From the NCBI GenBank assembly GCA_016748015.1, contig JAAOMT010000239.1, positions 322,535 to 386,534 of the forward strand: 64,000 bases of DNA, written 5' to 3'. The translations under genes and the position numbers were made by a program. Origin of the DNA: Geosiphon pyriformis. Lineage: Eukaryota > Glomeromycota > Glomeromycetes > Archaeosporales > Geosiphonaceae. Below the pieces are notes generated by a model. That model was given only the letters and a program-made list of their open reading frames with translations, was not told the DNA's origin and made no database searches. Shown piece by piece: positions 45,541 through 60,476 of this stretch. How positions within the stretch are numbered: the first letter of the stretch is position 1; each line of letters begins with the position of its first letter.

Positions 45541-48500
45541 TTACGGATGCCCAGCTCGAATTTCCCCAAGATATCTTGCACGTAACGGAGTATCAGCGAA
45601 TAAGGCACAAATCAGATTCTCTAATTCACTTGTTTTGAAAGAGATCAACTTAGCTTCACGAAACCGATTTATAATTTCGGCAAGCGAAAGATCGAGAATA
45701 TCGGTGAGATGATGATACTTTTCCCAGTTTTTGACATAGCTATCAATCTTATTTGCCTGCGAAAAGGGAACAAGAATTAATCAGCAAAAATGTTATTGAA
45801 AAAATGATGTTTCAAAGTCCTCCCTACATACCCCAGATTTTGGGAATAGTCCTTCTAACTCAAATAACATCCCACAAATTAAGTTCAGCTGCTGTGATTC
45901 TTCTGCAGAGATATCATATAAATCCTCTATATCTTCGATCATCCTTTTAATAACAAAGTCGATAAGGATTCCCAGTGCGGTATAATGCATGACTGGTGGT
46001 ATGAGCAACTAATCATTAATAAGATCTTTAGTAAGATTCAGACATGAAGATTTCACAATCAATGAAGGATCCTAAAATCATGATGACAAGAATACTAACT
46101 TTCCAGACTTTGCTCAACTGGTTCAGGCTGTACACAATTTGTTTCATAGCACGATGACATGATTCAAAACGTCTATCAATGGCTACTTGGTGGACGCCAC
46201 CCATATCGTCTAAAAATTCTTTAAGAACCGATTTTTGCGCTTCCTATGAAATTTTAAAAAGTAAAAGAGATGGATTAAAGGTAAAAATGAAAATTTTAAC
46301 CTATTACTAATTAAAAACATATTTACCATCTGTATATTAAACCACTTTTGCCCTAACTCGTGCAACTTGACGCACATATCTTCATACGATACATTCTGTC
46401 CAGTCCATTTATTAACACTCGAAATTCCATTATCCATTGCCATGCTTCCTTTAGCTCCCATGCCATGAAAATAATTTTCATAATCTTCATCCTTATTAGA
46501 GGACAATGTCAAAGATTCACGATAGAAAGTCTCTTGGATTTTATTGAGTTCAGCGGCAAGCCAAAAACAGTCATTATAAAATATCAGCGAGAGAGCAGGA
46601 ATATCCGTGAATTTACTATTGTGGTAGACAGGCATAATGGCGCGATATAAATCGAACAGGTCCAGCGTGGCATTATATAATCTGTTACCACTTTTGCATT
46701 TTAGTAATTTGATAAACTTTTTTAAGTCAGCTCGTCAATTTTTCATCAGAATCAAACAGCGTCTGAGCAATCAGAAATGATACCTTTGTGCATTCAATTT
46801 TCGTGCCTCGTGCAAAACATTGATCGTTAATTGAATCAAAGCTTTAGATTTTGTGGTAATCTCATATCGCTTTGGTTCAAATACATGAATCTCAGAATGG
46901 GTATCTTTCCCAATTTTGCTGGCGTCATCTTTCTTTCCTTCATATTTATTTCCCTGGTCTTCATCAATACCCCACCCATCATCACCCCAATCCTCATTCC
47001 AATCCAAATCCCAACCTTCGTTATTAGCTCGCGTGGCAGTTTCATTTTTTTCCTCCATGTGTGTATCATCACGCTCAAATTTAACATCCCGACTACTCTC
47101 TGTCTCCTCACCCTCAATTCCTCCTTTTTCCCTATCCTCATCAATAACCACCACAGTCTCAAAGCCCTGATCCATCATGATCCGTCTCCCAAGTTCTAAC
47201 AGCCGATCCCGCTTTCGAACGGTGAAATGCAGATCTACCTTAGCGACGTAAGTGGCCAAGGTATACTCCTCCTCCTGATCTCGTAAGTCGGACATAAATT
47301 CCAACCGTCTCATGTCGGCCTCAAATCGCAGTGCCGATTGTGCCACTTTATCGAACCATTTCAGCTCAGAAATTTCTGTTGGAATCACATGAGCGAGGTA
47401 CTGTTTGATAATCAAGTCGCGAAGATCACTTGTTATGAGATTGCCAAATTTGTTAGCATATTGGGTAGTGAGTGGGGAAGGGGTGAATGATTGAAAGCCT
47501 GGTGAGGAGGGATCGGGACCGCCAAATATCCAGTGATAGATGAAGTGGAATATTCGTGTCAATGAGGAAAATAACAAATCTAAAAATTTCAAAGGAAAAG
47601 GTTAATATTATTTAAAAATAACCATCAGAGACTTGAAGTGACATATAATAGGTGAATACCATCGTCATCCATCCCTCCAATCTCAAAATGGGAGCTCGGT
47701 CCTATCATCAAACTGGCACCGATCTCATTTTCAACTTTGATTTCAACACTCCAACTATCACGATGTCCAAGCAATGGAATAATTAAGTATCTCAACACAT
47801 TTTTTTTTAGCCGAGATAGTTGCATGTCGACCAGATTGACCTCAGTCAATGATACAAAAATGGAGGATAAATGGATGGCCGAGTCCGGACCTGTTTGAAT
47901 TTAAATGCGAGAATCAATTTATGGTGGATCAAAGGAAAAAGTCTTTATGATTTTCGATTAATGAGCTTACTTTGTACCATAGTCGATACAGTCAACCTGC
48001 CTCCTCCATCACCACCTTCAATTTTGTCGAATATAATTGCTTTGGTTAAAAGATCATCCATTGTCTGATCTAATTTATCTCTCATGCTCGCCAATTTCAA
48101 CTAACAAAGTATTGATTTGAAAGTGGAAATTGTATTTTATTATTTGGGAGATCAAAATCTTGACAAAAGAGTTATAACCTATTTATCCTAAAACATTCTT
48201 TTATATAAGTTGAAAACCTTGATCAAAATAGCAAAAATAAAAAGAATGAACTTTAAACTCATCGACTATATTGCACCTAATAAACCTCGCCACCCTCAAT
48301 TATGGTGGATGACTGAATTTTCCCTGTTATCAAGCTGTTGCAAATAGTAGTGCCTAATGCAGCGCATCCGGGCTCTTCTCAATTAATTAAATAGATCCCA
48401 AGGATTCCGGTAGTGGGTTTCCATATATATATATATACATCCTCAGATTCCTCATTCAAAGATGTTCTTGGATTTTCAGAATTAAAGCTGAAACATCTCA

Positions 48501-49578
48501 GGATTCCGTATAAATATTGCACCCATTTGGCCTTCCGGTTCATCGCGCTCAGACATATCAAGTAAATGCTTCCCTCCTATTGCATAGCCTTTAAACTTTA
48601 TGGCTACAAAATCACAGCCAATTCCGTTCCTTTTGTAACTTACCTTTAAATTTCTCCCAATATTATCGAATATTCATCCATACCTTGAGTCTGTCCAGGA
48701 TATGAATTTTTTTCTCCCCAGGGATAGGTGATAAATCTAGTAGGGAATCCTGGAATAAAAAGATTAAAAATTAGAATAAATAGACATTGGGCAGCCCTTC
48801 AAGATATTTTTACCATTTCTCTAACTGTTCCAGCAGCCTCCTCAATACGAAAATCGGCTAAATAATCATCAAAACGTTTCGTGCAAAGTTGTACCTTTTA
48901 AAGTAGAATTAATTATAAAATAAGTTAATATTACCATCAAAACCAGGGTAAATTTTTCTTTTCTTTGTACCTCACGGATGTATTCCAATATATCAACCAA
49001 CATATCAGCATTCTTCATATCTTGCATAATCACTTGGTTTTCGCGTAACGCCACCAGTAGCTTTTGCTTCGTTCCTAACTTCAAAAATATATGATAAAGG
49101 TTCAATATCCAAGCTTAAAAGTTGAGGTCTTGAAAAATTAATAGCATACATCAGGACTATAGAATCGTTGGGAAACGCTGTCAATATCGCTGCATAAAGT
49201 ATCTATCTGGACGCATAGTTCACCGGATTTTTGATCTAATGTGGCAAAAGTATCGCGTTGAGAATTGATTTTTTCGAAAACTTGGGTCTGTCAAGAGGGT
49301 TAAGAATGAGGAATAAGGTTCAAAATAAATAAGGACCTTCCACACATAAAATAAGCTACCTTTAGTTCAAAAATCTTTTGGTCGATTCGTTGAATGCAAT
49401 CTATTATTGAGGTACGATCCACAGGCGGTGAGGAAAGGAGCAAGTCTCGCTCTAGTTTTTTTTGTTTATTATCGACGGTTTCCCCATCTAATTTACTATC
49501 AAACGGTCCCTGCCCTTCAAGTATCGAAGAAATGAAGGCCAACGGAAGAGCAGTCACCGTAGTTGGTAGTGGTGGCAT
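45541..49578 (-). CDS. ZW10: ZW10/Dsl1 family vesicle-tethering protein
   Basis: Twelve exons on the minus strand: 49578-49360, 49287-49150, 49078-48971, 48894-48814, 48749-48684, 48100-47971, 47890-47660, 47579-46784, 46690-46327, 46243-46100, 46008-45832 and 45756-45541, 889 residues (human ZW10 is 779). The N-terminal third is a helical bundle with LCVQIDTLCSDIDSVSQRFY. The C-terminal end, MHYTALGILIDFVIKRMIED...SYVKNWEKYHHLTDILDLSL...LENLICALFADTPLRARYL, matches the ZW10 C-terminus. An inserted acidic stretch about residue 440 (GWDLDWNEDWGDDGWGIDED) has the spaced Trp pattern that binds coatomer in yeast Dsl1. The protein tethers Golgi-to-ER COPI vesicles with NAG/RINT1 partners; metazoan ZW10 also acts at kinetochores. 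Exon 6 is extended to the GTAAGC donor to keep the frame. Confidence 0.85.
48482..48644 (-). other. Coding-like fragment inside ZW10 intron 5, unrecognised
   Basis: The fifth ZW10 intron (48101-48683) is far longer than its neighbours. On the minus strand it contains an open stretch reading NGIGCDFVAIKFKGYAIGG, KHLLDMSERDEPEGQMGAIF and IRNPEMFQL before a stop. This has a protein-like composition but is not part of ZW10, since the exons on both sides join in phase without it. I do not recognise the family. A short ATG frame just upstream (MDEYSIILGEI) ends at a TAA. It may be an inserted fragment of another gene. Confidence 0.35.
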
Positions 49579-51329
49579 TTCTAACCTAATTCTTCAAGAA
49601 AATATTGAGTTATTTGATTTATATAGTTAGTTAAATTTCACATAAAAATTATTTTAAAACTTCAAAAATATTATTAATAAATATTTTTTATTTATATTAC
49701 AGGTAATTAAAAAAAATTGTTTAATATAAAATTTTTATTTATAAGTAAAGTTAAATTATAAAATATTTTAAAATATTTTAAATTAACTTAAATGGCTAAT
49801 TACATATAAAAAAAGCATAATTTATGTTTAAATTTTTTTTTATTAATCATTTAATGAGTGCAGTTCAACTATTATTTAATATACATAAACAAACAAAAAA
49901 TTTACAGTTAAATATAACTCATACACTTTTTATAAGTGACTAACTATTTGAATCAACCAAAATTATACTATGTACTTATAATATAAACATTATTAATTAG
50001 ATTAGAAAAAACAAATACAGATTACAGATATTATAATTAATAATTACAGTCTTATCTATATTTAATAATTGAATTACATCATCTAAAAAAACTTTACTAA
50101 ACCATACAAACTGTAAAGAACTATTAAATTATTATAAACCAAATTACTTTTCTTTATTATTGTTTTATATATAAATCTATACAACCAAATTTTATTTCTA
50201 TAATTCTTAATTAAATAACAAATTATTAAAACAGTAAATATTCTAACCAGTTTGGTTTTTTTAAGCATTAACAAAGTCTTATTATATTGTTATAAATAAA
50301 CCTAGTAGTATTATAAGTAATTATTTGGAATATTAAAGCAAATAATAAATCTGTAACTTAATGTTTAATAACTATTAATAATAGTAATTTTTAAAGATTT
50401 TAAGATTTGAAAGTTTTGGTTAAGTTTTTTGTATAATAAACAGAGATTTAATTAATAATTTTCCTGTGAATTTTTTTTTTAATATAATAGTCAATTTAAT
50501 CTAACAATTATACTCTTTTGGTAAGTTATTTTTAAGTTTTCTATTCTTGTTTTATGGGTTTTTTACCAAACTATTCTTAATATTAATTATTCAATACTTA
50601 ATCTCTTAATCAATAGATAAACAACAAAGAAACAAAAATAAATAAAAATAAATAAAAAATTAATATTCTGTTAATAGCTGTGATTAAAAATTATTGATTT
50701 AGTATAGTTAAATATCAGACTTTATTAATATAGATTATTGATAGTACAGAAATAATTAATATTTTTTAATTAAGTAATAATAACATAAATTAAATAATAA
50801 TTAAGTATTTTATTAATATAATTATAATTTTACTTTAAGTTATAAAAAATTATCTTGTAAAGAGAGAAATATTGGATAATTATTTGTTTTTAGCTTCTGT
50901 TCTGTCTTTTTTGCTTTTAACACTTTTATTATATATACATAATTTGTATTATATAAGATATTATACATTTTTACACTTTTTTTATACTACTTCTTAAAAA
51001 TATGATTATTTCTGAAAATGTGTTGTAATTTCTTAAAAATGTGTCATAATTTTCTAATATTATGCTTACTTATTAAATACTATTCTTTTATTGGTTTATT
51101 TTATAATCTGTTTTTTCTTATAAGTAATAGTAAAGTATAGTAATAATATTTGGTATTTTAAATTTAGATAAGAGAAGCTTGAAAAGTTTTTTTTGTAGAC
51201 ATATAAAGTATATTAATGTTATTAATTTCTAAAAGTTTGTTATAAATGTGATTTTACTCATAAAATTTTTTAATTATAAGACATAAAGAGATAATTTGGC
51301 TGTTTGCAGTTAATATAAGTAAGTTATTT

Positions 51330-52090
51330 TCTTTAAGCTAGTTAAATATAGTTACTAAAATCTGGTGATGTTTTTTTGTTTTTTTGGTAAGTTAACAAAA
51401 TAACATTAATATTTAATCCTAAAGAAAGCTTTTTTTTTACTAAACTATAACAAAGTCTATTTTTAGACAATTGATTTTTCAATGTTGTTATTCTACAAGA
51501 AAAATAAACAAAAGAAAAAAAAAGACAAAATTAAAAAAAAAAATTGGTATTATTAATTACCATAATTAAGAGTAATTGGTCTAAGTTATTATGATTTTGA
51601 GACATTTTATGCTAAAAACATCTGGCCAAAAATAAAGATAAAAGAAATGATTAATTTAAGTTAAACACAAGAATTCATAAATTATGTATAAGTAATTTGG
51701 TTTTAAATATTTTTTTTATTTAAGATAAGATAAATAGAAAGATATTAGTTCTTATTTATTTGTCTATTCTTTCTTTTTTTGCTAAAACTACTTATTTTTA
51801 TACATATTTTTTAGTTTTATAAAATTGTTTTTAATTGTTTATTATTATTAATTATTGCTTACTATTATTGTTGTTGTTTTGTTTTTTTGTATTATAACTA
51901 GTTATTCTATATTATAGTTAGTTATTTTGTATTATTTTATATTATTGTGTATTATTTTGTATAATTCTAAGTTATTATATGTTATTTTGTATTATTTCAT
52001 ATTATTATGTTTTTTTTATGTTATCATATTTTAATTATGTTTTTTTAATAGTTTTTGGATTGGTTTTTTTTATTTAGATAACAATATTAA
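51330..52090 (+). repeat. Left arm of a large degenerate inverted repeat
   Basis: Read left to right, this arm matches the reverse complement of about 55030-55790 over at least 750 bp, with substitutions and small indels. Anchor matches are AAGCTTTTTTTT with TTTTCAATGTTGTTA (51430-51490), TTATGCTAAAAACATCTGGCC (51608-51628, against GGCCAAATACTTTTAGCATA at 55501) and TTTTGCTAAAACTACTTATTTTTATACATA (51778-51810). The matches continue through the TTATTGTGTATTATTTTG series and into TAGATAACAATAT (52075). Confidence 0.8.
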
Positions 52091-55029
52091 TTACTAAAAA
52101 TTATTTTTTTATATAAAATTATATATTTTGTATTATTAATAGCATTAAAAATATTAATTGTATTATCAAAAAAAACAAATTTAAGACTTTTACATAAAAA
52201 ATTTACAAATTTAATATCTTTTTTAACAATTTAGAGTAATCTAAAAACTTAATTTTATTATAATAAAAATATAATATTATCTATTATATAGTTATTTATA
52301 AAAATTTTTTGTAAATAGCTTTTATAATATATATATAAAAATTAATAATATGTCTGCTTATAAAGCTTAAGTATATACTTGAATCTAAATATTATATTAT
52401 TGTATATTGTATTAATTAATATTATTAATTATGTTATAAAAGAGTATATTAATATTAAAACTTATTTTCTACTTAATACTTTTAATTAATTTATAGACTT
52501 AATAAATAAAATAGCAAATATTGTCAAATATTACTATATTTTTAATTTACAAATAAATTTTTCTAATCAATATCAGAAAAAAAATATAAATAAAAAAGTT
52601 GTATTAGCTAATTCATTAATAATTTTATTGTCAATTATATTTGCATATTTTTTGATTTTTAATTATAATACTAAAATATTTTTTTATATATTAAATTGTA
52701 AATTTGTTTTTTTTAATTTAATAATTATTGCAAAAATCAGATTTATTCAAACAAAATTTTAAAATACAAATGTCAATAATAGCTTGACTGTTTGTGTAAA
52801 TAATAATAGTATTAAAAAAATATATATTTAAGAATTAAAGTAATTATTTAAAGCTTAATAAGTATTAATAGAAATAAAAATATCAATATTTAGGCCCAAT
52901 TTATAAAATATATAATAGTTTTATTCATAATATTATATAAACCTAAACTTTTTAATAAATCATTTGTAAAAATATTGATAATAAACAATTATACTATTTT
53001 TAAACTCTTACTAATTATTAATATACTATAAAAATCTAACACATTTTTTCAAAAACTGCTATATTTATAAAAATTAATAAGTTTATAAATAAGTTTTTTC
53101 TGTAAAAACTAAGTAATAACAACAAATCAATATGATACAAAATTTTTAAAATCAAATTTTTTTTAATAATAAAAAGTTTTTTAATTAAAAATATTATTTT
53201 ACTTATTCAATAACTATTTTCTAAAAATCATACCAAAACTTTTTATAACTTTTTATTTAGAATATTAGAAACAAAAATACTTATTAAACACAAAAACACC
53301 AAGATTATAAAGCAAACTAAAAAAATAATATGATTTTACAAAATTTGCTAAAAAATTATTAATTAAACTAACTTGTAATCTTATTAAATATTATAAAAAA
53401 TTCTGTAAATTCTAATTAATAATTTAAAAATTTGTAAATTTGTAACTAAACAGTCTATTTATAATATTAAATGTATTTAAAAAGAAAACCAAAAATATTA
53501 TCTTGCTTTTAGTTTAAATTTGCTCAAATAATTTAAGATAATATAATAACAAATAATACAAAGTCTTATTTAAAAAAATTTGAAGAAATTTATTTTATAT
53601 TTTAATTTTTTTTATATTATTATATCTTATTTTTTGTACATACTTTTTGAAACAAAACTAAATTGTAATTTATAATTAATTATTGGCTAAAATATAACAA
53701 AAACCAAATAAAAAAATTATATTTGTAAAAATTTTTACATTTGAGTAAGCTTTAAATATACTATATTTAAAGAGACTATTTGTAAATAAAAAATATTCAA
53801 ATAACAATATTTCTTTTTATTTATTGTAATTATAATAAGTGAATTACTAATAAGTAAGTTAGCTTTATTATATATTTATTAATTTTAAAAATTTTACTAA
53901 TTAAATTAAAAACATATTGAATTATAGAATAGTTGTTATTAACTTAAATAATATTATCCATAAATACATTCACTATAAAATATAATATTAATTTAAATTA
54001 AGTATTAATATAATCTGTTTATAATACATATTTAAATTTAATATAATAACTAAAAAATTGTTTATGTTTTTTAACTTTGTACAAAAAAAATCATAAAAAA
54101 TATATTATAATAAAGAAAAAAAAAATTTATCTTGGTTTAAACCATTTTAAATTTATAGTTATTAGTTAACTCAAAATTAGTTATAATTTAATTTAAATAA
54201 TTTATGTAAATATTACCAAAAAATTTAATAAACTTGAAACATTTTAATTTTTAACAAACTATTTCTTAAATAAATTTATTTAACAAAATTATAAGTTTTA
54301 TATATATTTTATAAAACTAATTACAACTTATAATTTTTTTTAATATATATTTTTTATGATTAAACCAATTACAAAAATTAGTAATAAAGTAGATATATTT
54401 TTTAAAACTAAAAAATTATTACTATAAAAAATATTTAATTGGCTATAAATATAATTTTAACAAAATTTTACAGACTGTTTTAATTAAAGTTATAAAACAA
54501 ATATTTATTAAAATTTTTTTTTAATTAAATAGTTTAGATATTATTAAAATCTAATTTTGTTTCAAATAAATACTAATTTTTTAATCAAATAAAAATTTAA
54601 TAAAACCAATAAAAAATCCAAGACACTCTTATTAATATACTGCTAAAATTCATTAAAAATATCAGAAAATTTAACTGTTTTGTCAACAAAAAGTAACTTT
54701 ATTATTAAAAAAGCTTTTTATAAAAAATTTATTTATTATATTCAAAAAGACACTATTATTTACAAAATTTAATAAGGCATATTATTGTTTTTATAATAAA
54801 AAATTTTATTAAAAACAATCTAATTTCTAGTTTATTTTAATATAATAGAGTCTATTAAGAACTTAATTTTATTAGGTACCAAAACAAATTTATTATTAAT
54901 GATTAAATAATTTAAAATTATTTTGTAAAAAAGACATTTTAAAATATTGCATATTATGTTATTTTTATTGTTTACAAAATTTTTTATATATTGTTATCTA
55001 AGTTGAAAAATAATTAAAAACTTATTAAA

Positions 55030-55790
55030 AAAATACAAAAATTTTATTATAATATAGAAAAAACATAATAATACAAGATAATATAAAATAATATAAAATA
55101 ATACAAAATTATGTAAAATAACTTAAAATAATACAAAATAACACGAAATAACACAAAATAACTAATAATAATATAAGATAGTTAATTATAATATAAAAAA
55201 ATAAAACATAACTAAAATAATAAGTAATAATTAACAATAATAAACAATTAAAAACAATATTATAAAACTAAAAAATATGTATAAAAACAAGTAGTTTTAG
55301 CAAATAGAAAAGATAAAAACCAGACAAAAATTAGCTTAATATTCTTATATTATTTTTAGTTTTAGAAATCTTTTTTTTATTTTTTATTTTTTATATTCTA
55401 AATTTACTAAATAAAATATTATTGTTTAATTTACAAGTTTATAATCTTAATATTCTAATTATTAAGATTTGATTAATTGTTTTTATTTATCTTTATTTCA
55501 GGCCAAATACTTTTAGCATAAATATTTTTGAAACTTTAATAACTTAAACTAATTATTCTTAATTATAGTAATTAATAAATATTAATTTTTATTTTTATTT
55601 TTTTTAGTTTTTTTTCTTTTATTTATTTTTTTTTTATAAAGTAACAACATTGAAAATTAACTGATTGAAAATAAATTTCATAATAGCCTAATAAAAAAAA
55701 GCTTTTTTTAAGTTTAGATATTAACTTTATTTTTTTAACTTATCAAAAGAACAAAAAAACAATATCAAATCTTAGTTACTGTACTTGATT
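55030..55790 (-). repeat. Right arm of the large degenerate inverted repeat
   Basis: Counterpart of the arm at 51330-52090, in opposite orientation, about 2.9 kb away. The symmetry axis is near 53.55 kb. Similarity may extend further on both sides but becomes hard to separate from general AT richness by eye. Confidence 0.8.
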
Positions 55791-58012
55791 AACAACAATT
55801 ATACTTGTAAAAACAATATCTCTGTATTTTATAACAAAAAAACTTAATAAGTAAAATTTTAAACAAAAAAATTTTCAAAAATTAATAATTAAATTTATCT
55901 TCAAAATTAATTTATTAATACTTATTCAGTTTTTAATATCTAATTATAAGCACTAAATATTATAAATATACTTTATTAAGTTTATTTGTAACAATATTTA
56001 TTAATTGCCAAATTGATTTTTTTAGACTTAATATTATAAAATTTTTAAAATTTTTTGGCATAATAACTTTTTTAGGTCTTATAAAAAGCTAAATCAATAA
56101 TATTAAAATCTAAACCAGTTTAAACTAATTCTTAAATCATTTTAGTCATATTAAAATTTATTTTTAAATATTTTTTTATAAATCTAACAAAATTTATATT
56201 TAAAACTAAAGATAAATATTTAAATATCTTGGAAACTAAAAGTTTTAAATCTAAAAAATAAGATAAATTAATATTTTTCATGCATAAAATTTTATCAATC
56301 CAAATTTTTGAAAACATTTAATCTGTTATAAAATATATAATATTTTTAAAACAATTTTATATTATATTTAAATTATTTAATAACTTTGATTTTTTAAAAT
56401 TATTCTTTACTTTATTTAATTTTTACAAAAAAATATTCTTAAAATTAACTTATTTAATAACATTAATATTTTTAAAATTGTATTTTTAATGATTTTTATT
56501 GATATGTTTTCTTAAATTAGAATATAGTATTTAAAAAATCTTTTAATTTAATATATTTTAATAAACAAAATATGGTTTAAAAATATAATTAATAAAATAT
56601 AGTTTAAATTACCAAAAATGTTAAATATATATTTATATTATTATATTATTTATAATATTAAAAAATATAAAATACAAATATTCAACAAAAATTAAAAATA
56701 AAAATAAAAATAATTTTTGGTAGAAATATAATTTTAAAAAATAATGCAAAAAAGCATATAAATTATTTAAAAATTATAAAATAACAATATTTAAATTAGT
56801 TATATTAATAATAAATTAATATAAAAATTATTAACTAAAAATTAAATCAATTAAAAAGTTATAATTTATTGTAAATAATTAAATTTAATATTATATATAA
56901 TTACATTAATATAAAATTATTTTTTTAAATATAAAAATAGGTTTAAATAACAAAATTTAAAGTATTATCATAAAATAATTTTTAAAATATAATTAAAAAA
57001 TAAATTTGTTTAATATAATATAATATAATATAAATTTGATTAATTTAAATAATTATTTATATATAAATTAAAATATACAAATTAAAATTATTAAAACAAT
57101 TTTTTTTATAATTAAATTAATTAATAAAATTTTAATTTGTATAAAAAACAATTATAAAAAATATAAAAACATATATATATGTATAACTATTGTAAACCAA
57201 AAACCAAAAAAATTATAAATTTAAAATACTAATATTATTAAATTAGTTAAATTAAATAACAAAATACAAATATTTATTTGTAATAAATTAATTAAAAAAA
57301 AGAAATAAATTTAATATATATATTAATATTTAAAATAAAATGTTATTATATAAAAATATTTATTTATTTTTATTAAATTATCTCAAATTTTAAATTTTTA
57401 TGATAAACTTAATTTTAAAGTTCAAAAATAACAAAAATAAAAATCTAAAAACCAAAAAATATAATTGTATTTTAACATTGAGGAAAATATTTCTTTAATA
57501 ATCATGTTCAATAAATATAAAACCAAATAAATAAATCAATTGAAATAATTTTTTGGCAACTTTTTCTTCCAGCTAACATTTTACTTTTATCTAATTAAGT
57601 AATCATTATTACTATTTAAATAGGATAATCTTGCAAGTTTTATTCTTTTCATCTGATTTTTAAAACTGATTATCGGATTTTTAAATACCAAAAAAGCATG
57701 AATTTTGATTACAAGTAAATAAAAGGGGCAGAGCAAATCAAGTTTTTTACAATTAGGGGATGTCTAAATGCTCTAATTATATTCGCCATCAATTATTGAT
57801 GAGATCGTTGCACATTATGATAATAATGAATGATTTAAAACCATCAAAGATCATTGTAAATGAACAAAAAACCATCAGCTTACATTAACCCTAAAATTTC
57901 ATATAAATAGGAACCCTAATAGTATTAATCGATCTCTTTCTTTTTGATCTTTGAATCTCCGTACTTTTTTTTCCAAAGGTGTAACTTTTTTAAGTTTTCA
58001 TTAAAAAATAAA

Positions 58013-59877
<1,865 letters not shown>

Positions 59878-60476
59878 CTTTATTTTCCTAAAAATTTCTC
59901 TAGTCTTAATAGAAAATTTTCTTTAATTATAATATCGTTGAATTACCTTTTAATTGTAATAACGGGAATTATAATTTATTATAAAATTTTCATTACTCAA
60001 TCCCAGAATCGATTCAAGTATAATATTGAAATCTTTGTTTATTTTGATTATCTTTTACTATTTTGATTAGCAAATAAAAGAAGTTGCGATTTTCATTTGT
60101 AATGATTTCATAAATCAATTTTTACCGGGAAATGGGCAATTTTAATTGTTTAAGAGTGAATTGTATTTCATATTAAAAATTTTCTTTGAATACATATAAC
60201 CTGGTGGGAAATATTTTAGATCTCTTTTGTAATCACAATGTCAACATTAGGTAGATTGTAAGAAGTCTGAAATCTTTAGATATTGATTATAAATCATTAT
60301 ACCATTTAATCCCGGATCGTGTTTCTTGTATTGATCGAGCTTCGTTGCACAATTCCAAAACTATCCAACAGCAAAGAATTTGGATTAGTAGAATTTATCA
60401 TTTCCTACCCTTTGCGCTTCTCAATAGTTCTTAAACTTAACCGTGTAGGCCCTTTGTGTCCCACGGGTTTAACACT
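59878..60476. other. Intergenic DNA between DAHP synthase and ATM1
   Basis: About 600 bp; AT-rich near the DAHP synthase stop, more balanced from about 60310 on, probably the ATM1 promoter and leader. The 60319-60546 frame is not supported. Confidence 0.5.

Larger units (their letters stand above)
49579..58012. other. Extremely AT-rich gene desert
   Basis: About 8.4 kb with almost no C or G. Open frames are short and rich in Asn, Lys, Ile, Leu and Tyr, as expected by chance. No tRNA or known ncRNA seen. Composition becomes normal again after about 57,500, where the DAHP synthase promoter begins. Part of the region is a large inverted repeat (separate entry). Confidence 0.8.

Noticed and set aside
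46831-47199. Antisense and alternative frames over ZW10 exon 8
   Set aside because: They are shadows of the strongly biased acidic coding sequence on the minus strand.
50083-50274. Short frames in the AT desert (also 56132-56317)
   Set aside because: Composition is that of random AT-rich sequence (Ile, Lys, Asn, Tyr) with no motif.
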